Position numbers and translations under genes: made by a program. A stretch of 64,000 nucleotides of DNA, from contig JARHXX010000004.1 of assembly GCA_029269125.1 (NCBI GenBank), forward strand, positions 1 to 64,000, in the 5' to 3' direction. The stretch's first letter is position 1; every line of letters starts with the position of its first letter. A model generated the notes under the pieces. The model had not been told where the DNA came from. It saw only the letters and a program-made list of their open reading frames with translations, and ran no database searches. Source of the DNA: Kiritimatiellaeota bacterium B1221. Lineage in GTDB: Bacteria > Verrucomicrobiota > Kiritimatiellia > SS1-B-03-39 > UBA6053. Shown in pieces: positions 17,134-25,833 of the stretch.

Positions 17134-18204
17134 CTAGCTCCGGAAGGCGATAGGATACGAACCGAGAATAGTGAATTCCTGGCACTGGTCTGCGAGTTCA
17201 TCCAGTACGCTGCGCACTTCCGGATCTTCCGCATGGCCTTCTACATCCACAAAAAAGGTATACTCCCAGGCCCGTTGTTTGCTGGGGCGGGATTCGATTT
17301 TTAACAGGTTCACTCCGGCACGATGCAGGGGTTCCAAGGCGTGGAACAGGGCACCGGTTTTATGGCGAACGCCGAAAAACACCGAGGTTTTGTCTTTTCC
17401 GGAAGGAGGGCCGTATTCTTTTCCTAATACCAGGAAACGGGTGGTGTTTCCGGAGATGTCCTGAATGCCTTCCTGAAGAACTTCGAGTTTGAAATGTTCT
17501 GCGGTCAAACGCGACGCAATGGCCGCATTTTCGGGGTCGGCCAAGACGGCTTCCGAGGCGCCGGCGGTGCTGCGGGAGGGGCAGAGTTCCGCTTGGGGGA
17601 AATTTCGTTGCAACCAGGTGCGGCACTGACCCAGCGCTTCGGGTTTGCTGAAGATTCTTTTGGGAGTGGTGACGCCGGGTTGCACAATTAAGCAATGGTG
17701 AATGGGCAGATATATTTCGGCCGTGATTTTGAGCGGGGTGCGGGTGAGCCGGTCCTGTGCGGAGGTGACCCCGCCTTCAATACTGTTTTCAATGGGGACG
17801 ACCCCGTATTGGGCATTGCCTTTTTCAACTTCTTCGAAAATTTGTTCAATGGTTTCGCAGGGAACGTAGCGCAGGCTTTGCCCAAATTTGGATAAGGCCG
17901 CCTGATGGGTATAGGTGGTAAGGGGTCCCAAAAAGGCAATGGCGGATTCCAGTTCCAGGGAAATGGCGGCGGACATGATTTCACGGTAGATGGCGCGGAC
18001 ATGTGCGTCGGAAAGGGGACCTTCATTCAGGGCCATGACTTTTTCAAATACCTGCATTTCCCGGGCGGGTACATACACGGGGGCGTTGGATGCTTGTTTC
18101 AGTCGGCCAATCCCCATGGCGCATCGAATCCGCTCATTCAGGCGGGCAACAATTTCGCTATCCAGATCATCAATGCGGTTACGGTATTCTTCAAAGGTAG
18201 ACAT
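17134..18204 (-). CDS. pheA: Bifunctional chorismate mutase/prephenate dehydratase
   Basis: A 356-residue P-protein. Residues 1-85 form an AroQ-type chorismate mutase helix bundle (IDDLDSEIVARLNERIRCAMGIGRLK). Residues 90-265 are prephenate dehydratase (IAFLGPLTTYTHQAALSKFG; the NSIEGGVTSAQDRL loop; the TRFLVLGKE motif). Residues 278-350 are an ACT domain with the ESRPSKQRAWEYTFFVD motif that binds phenylalanine for feedback inhibition. The product is phenylpyruvate. GALV-type residues of the ACT domain appear as TGALFHAL. It heads the aromatic block pheA, aminotransferase, tyrA-cmk. Confidence 0.96.
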   Translation of the reverse strand: MSTFEEYRNRIDDLDSEIVARLNERIRCAMGIGRLKQASNAPVYVPAREMQVFEKVMALNEGPLSDAHVRAIYREIMSAAISLELESAIAFLGPLTTYTHQAALSKFGQSLRYVPCETIEQIFEEVEKGNAQYGVVPIENSIEGGVTSAQDRLTRTPLKITAEIYLPIHHCLIVQPGVTTPKRIFSKPEALGQCRTWLQRNFPQAELCPSRSTAGASEAVLADPENAAIASRLTAEHFKLEVLQEGIQDISGNTTRFLVLGKEYGPPSGKDKTSVFFGVRHKTGALFHALEPLHRAGVNLLKIESRPSKQRAWEYTFFVDVEGHAEDPEVRSVLDELADQCQEFTILGSYPIAFRS

Positions 18205-18254
18205 GGGCGCACCCTAACATCCAGGGGGACGGAGGCAAGCCCGAAACTTTTCTT

Positions 18255-19238
18255 CTAAAGGTCCGGATAATATTTTTTTTGACACTCCGGACACATGCCG
18301 TGACTGAATTCGGCTTGGGTTTGATGCCGGAGGTAGGTTTCGATCCGTTCCCAGTAGCCTTCGTCGTTGCGGATGCTTTTGCAGCCGGCACAAATGGGGA
18401 TCATGCCTTTGAGGGTTTTCACTTCTGAAAGCGCTTTTTTTAATTCGGCCTCGGCCTCGAGCCTGCGTTTAATTTCCGCCTGGGCTTCTGTCAGCTCTTC
18501 CTCAATCTCCGCAATTTGCTTCAGGATGGAAAGGACGGGACGGTTTTCGATTACAACGTCTTTGCGGCGGCGTTGTAATTGAATGTAAATGAACAGCATG
18601 GGAAAGGCAAAAATGGTTACCACGGACCGGGCAAGCAGTGTGCCCATCATAATGGATTTGTAATGTTCCGATCCAAGGAAAGCCAAAGTGGCGAACAGGA
18701 GAACATCCAGCCACATGACCCCCAGAAGGGTGAGAAAGGTTCGGGTGCCTAAGCGGATAACACGGTTATGCTTCCCGAGGAACTCCCATACGATGGCGAG
18801 AAAAATAAGGTCTACAAAAGTGGTGAAAACCGAAGCGCTGTTGATCCGCAAACTGGGAGTGGGAACGTGGCTGAGCGGGACATCACTGATGAGGGCGTTC
18901 TGCATATGCAAAAACATTGAAATCAGAGGAACCATGGCGGATACCCCCACAATCGTCGAAATCATCACCCGGGTGACTTTCGGGCCGTCGAAGACGTAAA
19001 TGACGAATACCCCCAATAACAGCGAGGTATAGAATACGGTCGAACCCACATAGAAAGTGACCCCGCCGGCTTGTACGGACATTCCCGCATCGGTGACCCA
19101 CGACATCACCGCGGTGAGTCCGCCGATGAGGGTATAAAAATGCACGGGACCAAATTGGTGTCTGAGGGAATGCGCCCACAGTACGAGGAAATACACCGTA
19201 ACCGCTTCGGCAATAAGGATGAGAACTTCTGTATTCAT
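18255..19238 (-). CDS. Membrane protein with coiled coil and C-terminal CxxC domain
   Basis: This 327-residue protein has about seven hydrophobic segments over residues 5-225, then a charged coiled coil (about 235-275), then a short tail of the form LKGMIPICAGCKSIRNDEGYW...FSHGMCPECQKKYYP. That tail, with two CxxC pairs, is one I recall at the ends of PAS/histidine-kinase and response-regulator proteins, where its function is unknown. The seven-helix part resembles sensory membrane domains of the VUT/7TMR kind, but I cannot assign a family. No kinase, cyclase or other output domain is present. It lies between der and pheA, 64 and 50 bp away, so it may be co-transcribed with them. Confidence 0.7.
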   Translation of the reverse strand: MNTEVLILIAEAVTVYFLVLWAHSLRHQFGPVHFYTLIGGLTAVMSWVTDAGMSVQAGGVTFYVGSTVFYTSLLLGVFVIYVFDGPKVTRVMISTIVGVSAMVPLISMFLHMQNALISDVPLSHVPTPSLRINSASVFTTFVDLIFLAIVWEFLGKHNRVIRLGTRTFLTLLGVMWLDVLLFATLAFLGSEHYKSIMMGTLLARSVVTIFAFPMLFIYIQLQRRRKDVVIENRPVLSILKQIAEIEEELTEAQAEIKRRLEAEAELKKALSEVKTLKGMIPICAGCKSIRNDEGYWERIETYLRHQTQAEFSHGMCPECQKKYYPDL

Positions 19239-19302
19239 GCCTGAAAGTACTACTTAATGGTAGCGGTTGCGAAAAATAAACCCGTATTTTTCTTCATGGA
19301 CA

Positions 19303-20670
19303 TTATCTGCCGTCATTTTCAAGTGCGCGGCGCCGATTGAAAATCAGCACCAGCGGGGCGCCTTCCATCCCGAATTTTTCACGCAGGCACCGGGTTAAAT
19401 ATTTCTTATAGGCTGAGGTTAGCAGACTGGGGCTGTTTACAAAGATTTTGATTCGAACCGGACGTACCCCCACTTGCGTGGCGTAGTACATTTTTAAACG
19501 TCTGCCTTTTACCATTGGCGGGAGTGTTGTTTCAAAAGCATGTTGTAAGATCCGGTTCAGTATGCCGGTGGACAGTTGGGTGGAAACGTTGCGGGAGACT
19601 TCTTCGATGGCATCCACCATGCGTTTCATATTAAAGCCCGAATTGGCGGATCCGTAAAGAATGGGGACATGACTGAGGTAGGGGAGTTCCCGACGCAGAG
19701 CTTCTTCGTACTGGCGTTGGGTGGTAAGATTTTCCGCCAAATCCCATTTGTTGACCACGACCAGGCATCCGGCTTCGGCTTTTTCAATCAGGGACATGAT
19801 TTTTTTGTCCCGGAGGGTGGGGCCTTCGCTGGCATCCAGGACCAGCAGGGTCAGGTCCGCATGCTCAATGGCTTTTTCAGTGCGTAAATTGGAATATTTG
19901 TCGACCGCAACTTTTACTTTACCCCATTTGCGTAATCCGGCGGTATCGATCAATTTGTAATGACGGGCGGATTCGCCTTTTCCCACCTGGAAGGGGACTT
20001 CGATACTGTCGCGGGTGGTGCCGGCAATTTCGGATACGATGACCCGCTGTCCTTTCACCAGGCGGTTAATGATGCTTGATTTTCCCGCATTGGGACGACC
20101 GACCACGGCGATGCGGAGCGGGTTTTCAATGGTGGGGTTTTCGATGTCCGGTAGCGCGTTAACCACGTCGTCCAATAATTCCCCGATGCCGCGGTTGTGC
20201 AGGGAGCTGACATTATAGATCGGGAAGGCGAATTCTTCGAATTCAACCCCCTGGTTATCCAGATTCGGGTTGTCGGCTTTATTGCTCAGCAGCCATACGG
20301 TGCGGCCGGATTGGCGTAAATGTTTGGCGACTTCGCGGTCCAAAGGGGTGATGCCGCGCATGACATCCACCACAAACAGAATCAGTCCGGCGTCTTCGAT
20401 TGCCGCTTCCGCCTGGTCCAAAATCCCGGTTTCAATGGTATCTCCCGCGACTTTATGATCGATAACGCCGATCCCTCCGGTATCGATGAGTTCAAAGCGG
20501 TCCTCTCCGCGAATGACTTCCGCATTGAGGCGATCACGGGTGACCCCGCTTTGTTCATGCACAATGGCAATACGGCGTCCAGCCATGCGGTTGAATAAGG
20601 AGGATTTTCCGACATTCGGCCGGCCAACGATGGCGACCGTGCGGTTGGGAATAGAATTGGTATCAGACAT
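19303..20670 (-). CDS. der: Ribosome-assembly GTPase Der (EngA)
   Basis: A 455-residue double-Era GTPase. Both G domains are complete: G1 motifs GRPNVGKSSL (about 15-24) and GRPNAGKSSI (about 190-199), G3 DTGG and DTAG, G4 NKAD and NKWD. A C-terminal KH-like domain (about 365-455) includes VRPVRIKIFVNSP. Der acts in maturation of the large ribosomal subunit and is normally essential. The length is typical. It is separated from sodB by a terminator and followed by the membrane protein and pheA genes on the same strand. Confidence 0.97.
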   Translation of the reverse strand: MSDTNSIPNRTVAIVGRPNVGKSSLFNRMAGRRIAIVHEQSGVTRDRLNAEVIRGEDRFELIDTGGIGVIDHKVAGDTIETGILDQAEAAIEDAGLILFVVDVMRGITPLDREVAKHLRQSGRTVWLLSNKADNPNLDNQGVEFEEFAFPIYNVSSLHNRGIGELLDDVVNALPDIENPTIENPLRIAVVGRPNAGKSSIINRLVKGQRVIVSEIAGTTRDSIEVPFQVGKGESARHYKLIDTAGLRKWGKVKVAVDKYSNLRTEKAIEHADLTLLVLDASEGPTLRDKKIMSLIEKAEAGCLVVVNKWDLAENLTTQRQYEEALRRELPYLSHVPILYGSANSGFNMKRMVDAIEEVSRNVSTQLSTGILNRILQHAFETTLPPMVKGRRLKMYYATQVGVRPVRIKIFVNSPSLLTSAYKKYLTRCLREKFGMEGAPLVLIFNRRRALENDGR

Positions 20671-20778
20671 GCGGTGTCTTTAGCAGGTTCAGTTCTTAAA
20701 AGAAAGCTTTCACGGCAGGATCGTTTGCGCCATTTGCGAGGGGGGAGGGGATGTCATGCCGGAAGCGCATGGGTGCAC

Positions 20779-20808
20779 AAAAAAGCCGTGTTCCTCTCGG
20801 AACACGGC
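20779..20808 (-). terminator. Intrinsic terminator of sodB
   Basis: On the minus strand a perfect 10-bp stem, GCCGTGTTCC paired with GGAACACGGC around a 4-base loop, is followed by six T residues. It lies 22 bp after the sodB stop and isolates sodB from der. Confidence 0.93.
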
Positions 20809-20830
20809 CTTTGGATGTGCTTAAAGTCAA

Positions 20831-21457
20831 TTAAGCTTTGGCAGCTGCAAATTTCTCGGCAACTTTGTCCCAGTTGATCACATTAAAGAATGCGCTCACG
20901 TAGTCGGGACGGCGGTTTTGGTAGTTCAGGTAGTAGGCGTGTTCCCAAACATCGAGTCCGAGGATCGGGGTGCACTCACTGTCCACATATCCTTTCATCA
21001 GGGGATTGTCCTGATTGGGGGTGGAGGTGACAACCAGACTTCCATCAGAAGCGACGCCCAACCAGGCCCAGCCGGAACCGAAACGGGTAGCGGCCGCGTT
21101 TGCGAAGGTTTCTTTGAAGGAATCGAAAGAACCGAAGGCGCTGTCGATGGCGGCCGCGAGTTCACCGGAGGGGCTTCCGCCTTCCGGGCTCAAAATTTCC
21201 CAGAACAGGCTGTGGTTGGCGTGTCCGCCACCATTGTTGCGCAGAGCGCCACGAATTTCAGCCGGTACGGAGGCCAAATCGGAAATCAGTTCTTCAATTG
21301 ATTTTGCAGCCAGTTCGTCTTGACCTTCCAAAGCCGCGTTGGCTTTGGCGATGTAGGCGGCGTGGTGTTTGTCATGGTGAATTTCCATGGTTTTGGCGTC
21401 GATGCTGGGTTCCAGTGCATCGAAAGCGAAGGGCAGATCAGGTAAGGTATATGCCAT
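20831..21457 (-). CDS. sodA: Superoxide dismutase, Mn-type
   Basis: A 208-residue Fe/Mn-family superoxide dismutase that converts superoxide to hydrogen peroxide and oxygen. The metal ligands are H27, H82, D169 and H173 (DVWEHAYY). Gly77 in the NNGGGHANH segment with Gln149 in NQDNPL is the arrangement family knowledge associates with manganese enzymes; iron enzymes carry the glutamine in the former position. No signal peptide is present, so it is cytoplasmic. AGGAG sits eight bases before the ATG, and the gene has its own strong terminator. Its presence implies oxygen exposure. Confidence 0.96.
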   Translation of the reverse strand: MAYTLPDLPFAFDALEPSIDAKTMEIHHDKHHAAYIAKANAALEGQDELAAKSIEELISDLASVPAEIRGALRNNGGGHANHSLFWEILSPEGGSPSGELAAAIDSAFGSFDSFKETFANAAATRFGSGWAWLGVASDGSLVVTSTPNQDNPLMKGYVDSECTPILGLDVWEHAYYLNYQNRRPDYVSAFFNVINWDKVAEKFAAAKA

Positions 21458-21559
21458 AGGTGTTATCTCCTCGATAATTGTTGTATGATTGTCGTTGCGA
21501 ATGGGTGTAGTATAGCGGAGATCCCGCGTGTGTCCAGTGGGACTCGCGAAATTCTCATC

Positions 21560-22309
21560 TCAATTTTCAGGATCGGGCAAAGTTTCTTTTAAAAAGGCAA
21601 TAAACCGGGTCCATGAGAGCTGGTCGGCCTCTTTTTGGTAGGCTTCGGTATCAAAAACGGTGAAACTGTGGGGCGCAGCTCCATAACTTATGAGTTCATG
21701 AGGTACTTTCGCGGATTCCAGCTCTTTGCCTAGATGCATAAAATCCTCCAGCGTGATGTTGGTATCTGCGCTACCGTGGAAAATAATGAGTTTGGCTTTG
21801 GTTTTTTCGTAACTTTGACCTTCAGGGGTTCCCAGTCCGCCGTGAAAGGTGGCGATCCCCTTGGCATTGAATCCGGCGCGGGCATATTCGAGGGCGGCCG
21901 CACCCCCAAAGCAATATCCCATGACCACCACGTTTTCGGTATCGGCGCCGTTAAATGCTGCGGCCGTCAATGCGCCCTCCAGCAGGGTTCGGAGCATTTT
22001 GCGGTTTTGGTAGAGCTCACCGGTGTGTTCCCGTTTGTCTTTGACTTCGGTGGGGCGGATTCCTTTCCCGAAGAGGTCGGCGGCAAAGACCGCATACCCC
22101 AAATCGGAAAGCATATCGGCGCGTTTGATTTCGTAATCGGTGAGTCCATTCCAATCGTGCAGCAGAATGATTAAAGGGGCGCCGGGTGTGGGGGCGGTGT
22201 AATAGCCTTCGTAGGGCTGATCGTTGATTTTGTATTCAAAGGATTTTCCTGCAAAGGCAGTGGATGTCATCAGCAGGAGGATTGTCAAAAAGAGTAGGGT
22301 GTTTTTCAT
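21560..22309 (-). CDS. Secreted dienelactone hydrolase family protein
   Basis: The start is placed at the ATG at 22309, because it begins an obvious signal peptide (MKNTLLFLTILLLMTSTAFA) and longer versions only add unconserved residues; this gives about 249 residues. The alpha/beta-hydrolase core has a Cys nucleophile in GYCFGGAAAL, an Asp in HGSADTNIT and a His in APHSFTVF, the C-D-H triad of dienelactone hydrolases. The substrate is unknown. Export to the periplasm makes a role in aromatic catabolism unlikely and suggests esters or lactones from outside. The next gene starts divergently 53 bp away. Confidence 0.88.
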   Translation of the reverse strand: MKNTLLFLTILLLMTSTAFAGKSFEYKINDQPYEGYYTAPTPGAPLIILLHDWNGLTDYEIKRADMLSDLGYAVFAADLFGKGIRPTEVKDKREHTGELYQNRKMLRTLLEGALTAAAFNGADTENVVVMGYCFGGAAALEYARAGFNAKGIATFHGGLGTPEGQSYEKTKAKLIIFHGSADTNITLEDFMHLGKELESAKVPHELISYGAAPHSFTVFDTEAYQKEADQLSWTRFIAFLKETLPDPEN

Positions 22310-22361
22310 GAGAGGACCGGGGGTTGAATTTGAGTCATCCCTACTATAGAATACAATAATC

Positions 22362-22697
22362 ATGAATCAAGAAATCGACCCAAGGCTGACGCCTTTTCAA
22401 AAAAAAGTGTATGAGGCCTGTCGCCAAATTCCGAAAGGAAAAGTAAGCACTTACGGATCTTTGGCCCGGAGGATCGGTTGCGGATCAGCTCAAGCGGTGG
22501 GGCAGGCGTTACGGGTGAATCCTTTCGCGCCGGAAGTCCCCTGTCACCGGGTGGTGAAATCGGATGGGAGCCCGGGGGGATTCTTTGGTCACGCGGCCGG
22601 TCCGGAGGTTTTACGAAAGCTTGCACTGTTAAAATCCGAAGGGGTTGAGTTAAACAGCCGGGATCGGATTGACCCTGGGTATATCTGGGAGTTTTGA
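22362..22697 (+). CDS. Alkylguanine-DNA alkyltransferase-like (MGMT C-domain)
   Basis: This 111-residue protein is only the DNA-binding/catalytic domain of the Ogt/MGMT family: TPFQKKVYEACRQIPKGKVSTYGSLA, a winged-helix recognition segment and the active-site motif PCHRVV. Since the cysteine is retained, it could still accept alkyl groups; the cysteine-less Atl proteins of similar size cannot. The N-terminal RNase H-like half of Ada/Ogt is absent. The C-terminal extension after the GGF-G motif ends with RIDPGYIWEF. It is divergent from the secreted hydrolase. Confidence 0.88.
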   Translation: MNQEIDPRLTPFQKKVYEACRQIPKGKVSTYGSLARRIGCGSAQAVGQALRVNPFAPEVPCHRVVKSDGSPGGFFGHAAGPEVLRKLALLKSEGVELNSRDRIDPGYIWEF

Positions 22698-22861
22698 ACC
22701 GAAGCTACATGCGATCCGGCGCCATGCCCTGTGGGAGCGGCGAATGAACAGGAGGCTGCGGGAGTCATATGAGGGGGGGCGGAGAGGCTTTGATTGGAGA
22801 AAGCCTGCCGACAGAAGGTTCACTTGTTTTTAAAAGTCGAAATTCTTAGTCCGAATTTCAC

Positions 22862-22889
22862 TTGCCTTGAGTGAATAAATCGCTATGTA
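22862..22889 (+). promoter_or_regulatory. Promoter of tRNA-Val
   Basis: TTGCCT (22862) and TATGTA (22884) are spaced 16 bp apart and would start transcription a few bases before the tRNA 5' end at 22903. This fits a sigma-70-type promoter. Confidence 0.6.
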
Positions 22890-22902
22890 CCCCCATCAAG
22901 GC

Positions 22903-22979
22903 GGGCGATTAGCTCAGTTGGTTAGAGCGCATGCTTGACATGCATGAGGTCACTGGTTCGAATCCGGTATCGCCCACCA
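22903..22979 (+). tRNA. tRNA-Val (anticodon GAC), CCA encoded
   Basis: A complete cloverleaf can be drawn: acceptor GGGCGAT/ATCGCCC, D stem GCTC/GAGC, anticodon stem CATGC/GCATG with loop TTGACAT (anticodon GAC, 22937-22939), variable loop AGGTC, T stem ACTGG/CCGGT with TTCGAAT, discriminator A and genomic CCA. GAC reads GUC and GUU valine codons. It stands alone upstream of the infC leader. Confidence 0.97.
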
Positions 22980-23126
22980 CCTTATCCGGCTGCAGTCGGT
23001 GCGGATAAGCAAAACAGATGAAGTTGACCGAGCATAATTCCAAATTGTATAAGCGGGCCCTTACCGGGATGACCGCTGACACGATTTGTATTTCAGCATG
23101 AGCTTCATCCCGACTCCATTCTTGTT

Positions 23127-23174
23127 GCCGCCGAATCCTGAAAGCCTGTGTTTTCAGATTCCTGCGGCTTTTTT
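23127..23174 (+). terminator. Terminator/attenuator-like hairpin in the infC leader
   Basis: Three 5-bp helices stack with small bulges (GCCGC/GCGGC, GAATC/GATTC, TGAAA/TTTCA) and are followed directly by six T residues, 20 bases before the infC Shine-Dalgarno sequence. It could simply terminate the tRNA-Val transcript. Alternatively it is an attenuator of the infC-thrS message; upstream GATGAAG (about 23018) can pair with CTTCATC (about 23103), and CTTATCCG/CGGATAAG forms another stem at 22981-23009, so the leader is structured throughout. Confidence 0.65.
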
Positions 23175-23204
23175 CGTACCTGTAACCTCACTTAGGAGCT
23201 TATT

Positions 23205-23774
23205 ATTGCCAGCAAAATGAACAACCGTCGTAACAATCGTTTTAACCGAAGTCGGGAACCCGATATTCGTTACAATCGATACATCCGTGCCCGTGAAGTG
23301 CGGCTCATTGGACCAAACGGCGAAAACGGCGGGGTCGTGGACACCCGCGATGCCCTGCAAAAGGCAACTGAATACGGGTTGGATTTGGTGGAGATTTCCC
23401 CGAATGCCGAACCCCCGGTATGTCGGATCATGGATTACGGCAAGCACAAGTACGAAATAGACAAACGTAAAAAAGACGCCAAGAAGAAGCAATCTGTGGT
23501 CAAAGTAAAAGAAGTGAAATTTCACGCCAATGTGGAAGAGCATGATTACGCGACCAAAATGCGGCACGCCCGCGACTTTTTGGAAGATGGAAACCGGGTC
23601 AAGTGCACTCTCTGGTTCCGGGGACGTGAAAACACGCATACCGAAATTGGTTTCGAACTTTACAAACGAATTCAGGAAGAGCTGGCAGATATTGCTTTTG
23701 CAGAACAGCCTCCCAAACTTGCGGGTAAAAACCTGAGCATGTTGCTCAGCCCCGGCTCGAAGAAGAAAAAATAG
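23205..23774 (+). CDS. infC: Translation initiation factor IF-3, probable AUU start
   Basis: The protein has the two IF-3 domains: N-domain (about 15-85; NRYIRAREVRLIGPNGENGG, DLVEISPNAEPPVCRIMDYGK), lysine-rich linker, and C-domain (about 95-185; EVKFHANVEEHDYATKMRHARDFLEDGNRVK). IF-3 keeps 30S subunits free and checks initiator tRNA and start codons. The first ATG (23217) is 18 bases from AGGAG (23194-23198), which is too far. The in-frame ATT at 23205 is six bases away. A non-canonical AUU start that makes IF-3 autoregulate is established for enteric infC, so ATT is chosen here, giving 189 residues. thrS follows within 12 bp. Confidence 0.92.
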   Translation: MASKMNNRRNNRFNRSREPDIRYNRYIRAREVRLIGPNGENGGVVDTRDALQKATEYGLDLVEISPNAEPPVCRIMDYGKHKYEIDKRKKDAKKKQSVVKVKEVKFHANVEEHDYATKMRHARDFLEDGNRVKCTLWFRGRENTHTEIGFELYKRIQEELADIAFAEQPPKLAGKNLSMLLSPGSKKKK

Positions 23775-23786
23775 GATTGATTGAAC

Positions 23787-25616
23787 ATGCAGGACGCAAC
23801 CGTTGTGAAAGATGAGCTTTATAAAATCCGGCACAGTCTGGCCCATGTGATGGCCCAGGCCGTATTGGAAATGCGTCCGGATACACGGTTGGGTTTCGGC
23901 CCTCCGATTGACAATGGATTCTATTACGACTTCATCCTTTCCGAGCCTTTGGTCGAAAAAGACTTTAAGGAACTTGAAAAGCGCATGCGTAAAATTATCA
24001 ATCAGGACCAGACCTTCGAAGAGGAAAACCTGTCCTATGATGATGCCATGGCGCGATTGGATGAGATGGGCGAACCCTACAAAAAGGAATATGCCCAGGA
24101 GCTCTTCGACACCAAAGGAATTGAATCTTTGCGCTTTTATCGCAACGGACCTTTTCTCGATATGTGTGAAGGTCCGCATGTGCCCTCGACCAAAGCCATT
24201 CCCGGTGATGGATTTAAGATCCGTTCTCTGGCAGGGGCTTACTGGCGCGGAAACAGCAACAATGTGATGATGACCCGGATCTACGCGTGGGCGTATCCGT
24301 CGAAAGAAGAGTTGAAAGAAGCGATCAAGGCACATGAAGAAGCCTTGCGTCGGGACCACAAGAAACTGGGCAAGGAACTGGCATTGTTCCGCATCGATGA
24401 ACAGGTGGGCAAAGGTCTGCCGCTTTGGATGCCCAATGGCACCGTGGTTCGGGATCAGCTGGAAGCCTACATGAAGGAGCTGGAGTTTCGTGACGGCTAC
24501 AAGCGGGTGGCGACGCCGGTTTTGGCCAAGACCAAACTGTATCATACCACCGGACATTTGCCCTACTATAAAGAGGGCATGTTTCCGTTTATGGAATTCA
24601 AAGAAACCACCCGGGAAGGGGGGGAAGTGGTGGAAGAGTATGTCATCAAGCCGATGAACTGCCCTCACCATCACTTGATTTTCGGTTCGGAAAAACACAG
24701 TTACCGCGATCTGCCCATTCGTTTGGCGGAATACGGGATGTGTCACCGTTATGAAGATTCCGGTTCGTTGTCCGGTCTATTGCGGGTGCGGGGCATGTGC
24801 ATGAACGATGCCCATATTTACTGCACCGAGGAACAGATTGAAGAGGAATTCCTCAAAGTCATGAAGATGCATGAGACGCTTTATGACCAACTCGGCATCA
24901 AGAACTACTACATGCGTCTTTCCACCTGGGATCCGGAAGATCCCAAAGGAAAACAAAAATACGTCGATAATCCCGAGGCCTGGGAGCGCACGCAGAAGCT
25001 GGTGCGTTCCGCGATGGAAAAATCCGGTCTGCCTTTCACTGAAGTAAAAGGGGAGGCGGCTTTCTACGGCCCCAAAATTGATTTTCAGTTCAAGAGTGTA
25101 ACCGGACGTGAGGAAACTGCCTCTACCAACCAGTTGGATTTTGCAGTGCCGGAACGTATGAATTTGACTTACACGGATGCCAATAACGAGGAGCAATATC
25201 CCTACGTGATTCACCGTGCCCCGGCCGGTACCCATGAACGTTTTGTTGCGTTCCTGATCGAACATTTTGCCGGTGCTTTCCCCACCTGGCTGGCGCCGTT
25301 GCAGGTGCAGGTCATCACCGTGAACGACGCGTTTAATGACTACGCAAATGAATTGGTTGCAGATCTGCGTGGCCAAATGGTTCGTGCGGAATTGAATGCG
25401 GCCCAGGATTCGATGGGCAAGAAAATCCGTAATGCGATCAAGGCCAAAATCCCGCATGTGATTGTGATCGGTGAAAAAGAAGTGGAAGGCAAAGCGGTGA
25501 CAGTTCGCCGTTACGGATCAGAAGATCAGACCACCCTGCCTTTTGCAGAATTTAAAGAAGATCTGCTGCGCCGCATCCGCGAACGGGAACTTGATGCGGC
25601 CCGGATTCATGGGTAG
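23787..25616 (+). CDS. thrS: Threonyl-tRNA synthetase without TGS domain
   Basis: About 609 residues from the ATG at 23787, which has AGGAT ten bases upstream (a TTG at 23781 is also possible). It begins directly with the editing domain, showing HSLAHVMAQA and CEGPH, which supply the HxxxH and CxxxH residues that hydrolyse Ser-tRNA(Thr). The aminoacylation core has the zinc ligands: Cys in MNCPHH, His in MNDAH and His in VIHRA. The anticodon-binding domain occupies the last 110 residues. The N-terminal TGS domain of about 60 residues found in E. coli ThrRS is absent. Some core motifs deviate (MNCPHH for MNCPGH, GTHERF for GSMERF). Confidence 0.95.
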   Translation: MQDATVVKDELYKIRHSLAHVMAQAVLEMRPDTRLGFGPPIDNGFYYDFILSEPLVEKDFKELEKRMRKIINQDQTFEEENLSYDDAMARLDEMGEPYKKEYAQELFDTKGIESLRFYRNGPFLDMCEGPHVPSTKAIPGDGFKIRSLAGAYWRGNSNNVMMTRIYAWAYPSKEELKEAIKAHEEALRRDHKKLGKELALFRIDEQVGKGLPLWMPNGTVVRDQLEAYMKELEFRDGYKRVATPVLAKTKLYHTTGHLPYYKEGMFPFMEFKETTREGGEVVEEYVIKPMNCPHHHLIFGSEKHSYRDLPIRLAEYGMCHRYEDSGSLSGLLRVRGMCMNDAHIYCTEEQIEEEFLKVMKMHETLYDQLGIKNYYMRLSTWDPEDPKGKQKYVDNPEAWERTQKLVRSAMEKSGLPFTEVKGEAAFYGPKIDFQFKSVTGREETASTNQLDFAVPERMNLTYTDANNEEQYPYVIHRAPAGTHERFVAFLIEHFAGAFPTWLAPLQVQVITVNDAFNDYANELVADLRGQMVRAELNAAQDSMGKKIRNAIKAKIPHVIVIGEKEVEGKAVTVRRYGSEDQTTLPFAEFKEDLLRRIRERELDAARIHG

Positions 25617-25621
25617 GGCCT

Positions 25622-25643
25622 AACACAGACAAGTGTCTGTGTT
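25622..25643. terminator. Hairpin after thrS
   Basis: Perfect 10-bp arms AACACAGACA and TGTCTGTGTT flank a 2-base centre six bases after the thrS stop. No clean T-run follows, so termination may be weak; the palindrome could also be a protein site. Confidence 0.5.
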
Positions 25644-25833
25644 GCGCTTGCTTTGCCGAGAAGGGCCCAAGACAGGAATCATGCCTACGCCTGCGGCGCA
25701 CAAGTTTGGCGGATAAGTGCCTGTATCTCTGTCAGTGATGGAAATACCTTATTCCCCGGATGGCGAATCCCTTGCTTTTTCCGCATCTCTCTGATTACCT
25801 TTGTGGAACTTGTAATCCGGAATAGGTAAAGGT

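Noticed and set aside
23154-24746. 530-residue open frame antisense to infC and thrS
   Set aside because: Both sense genes are unmistakable and span it; the antisense product is Phe/His-rich without any recognisable domain.
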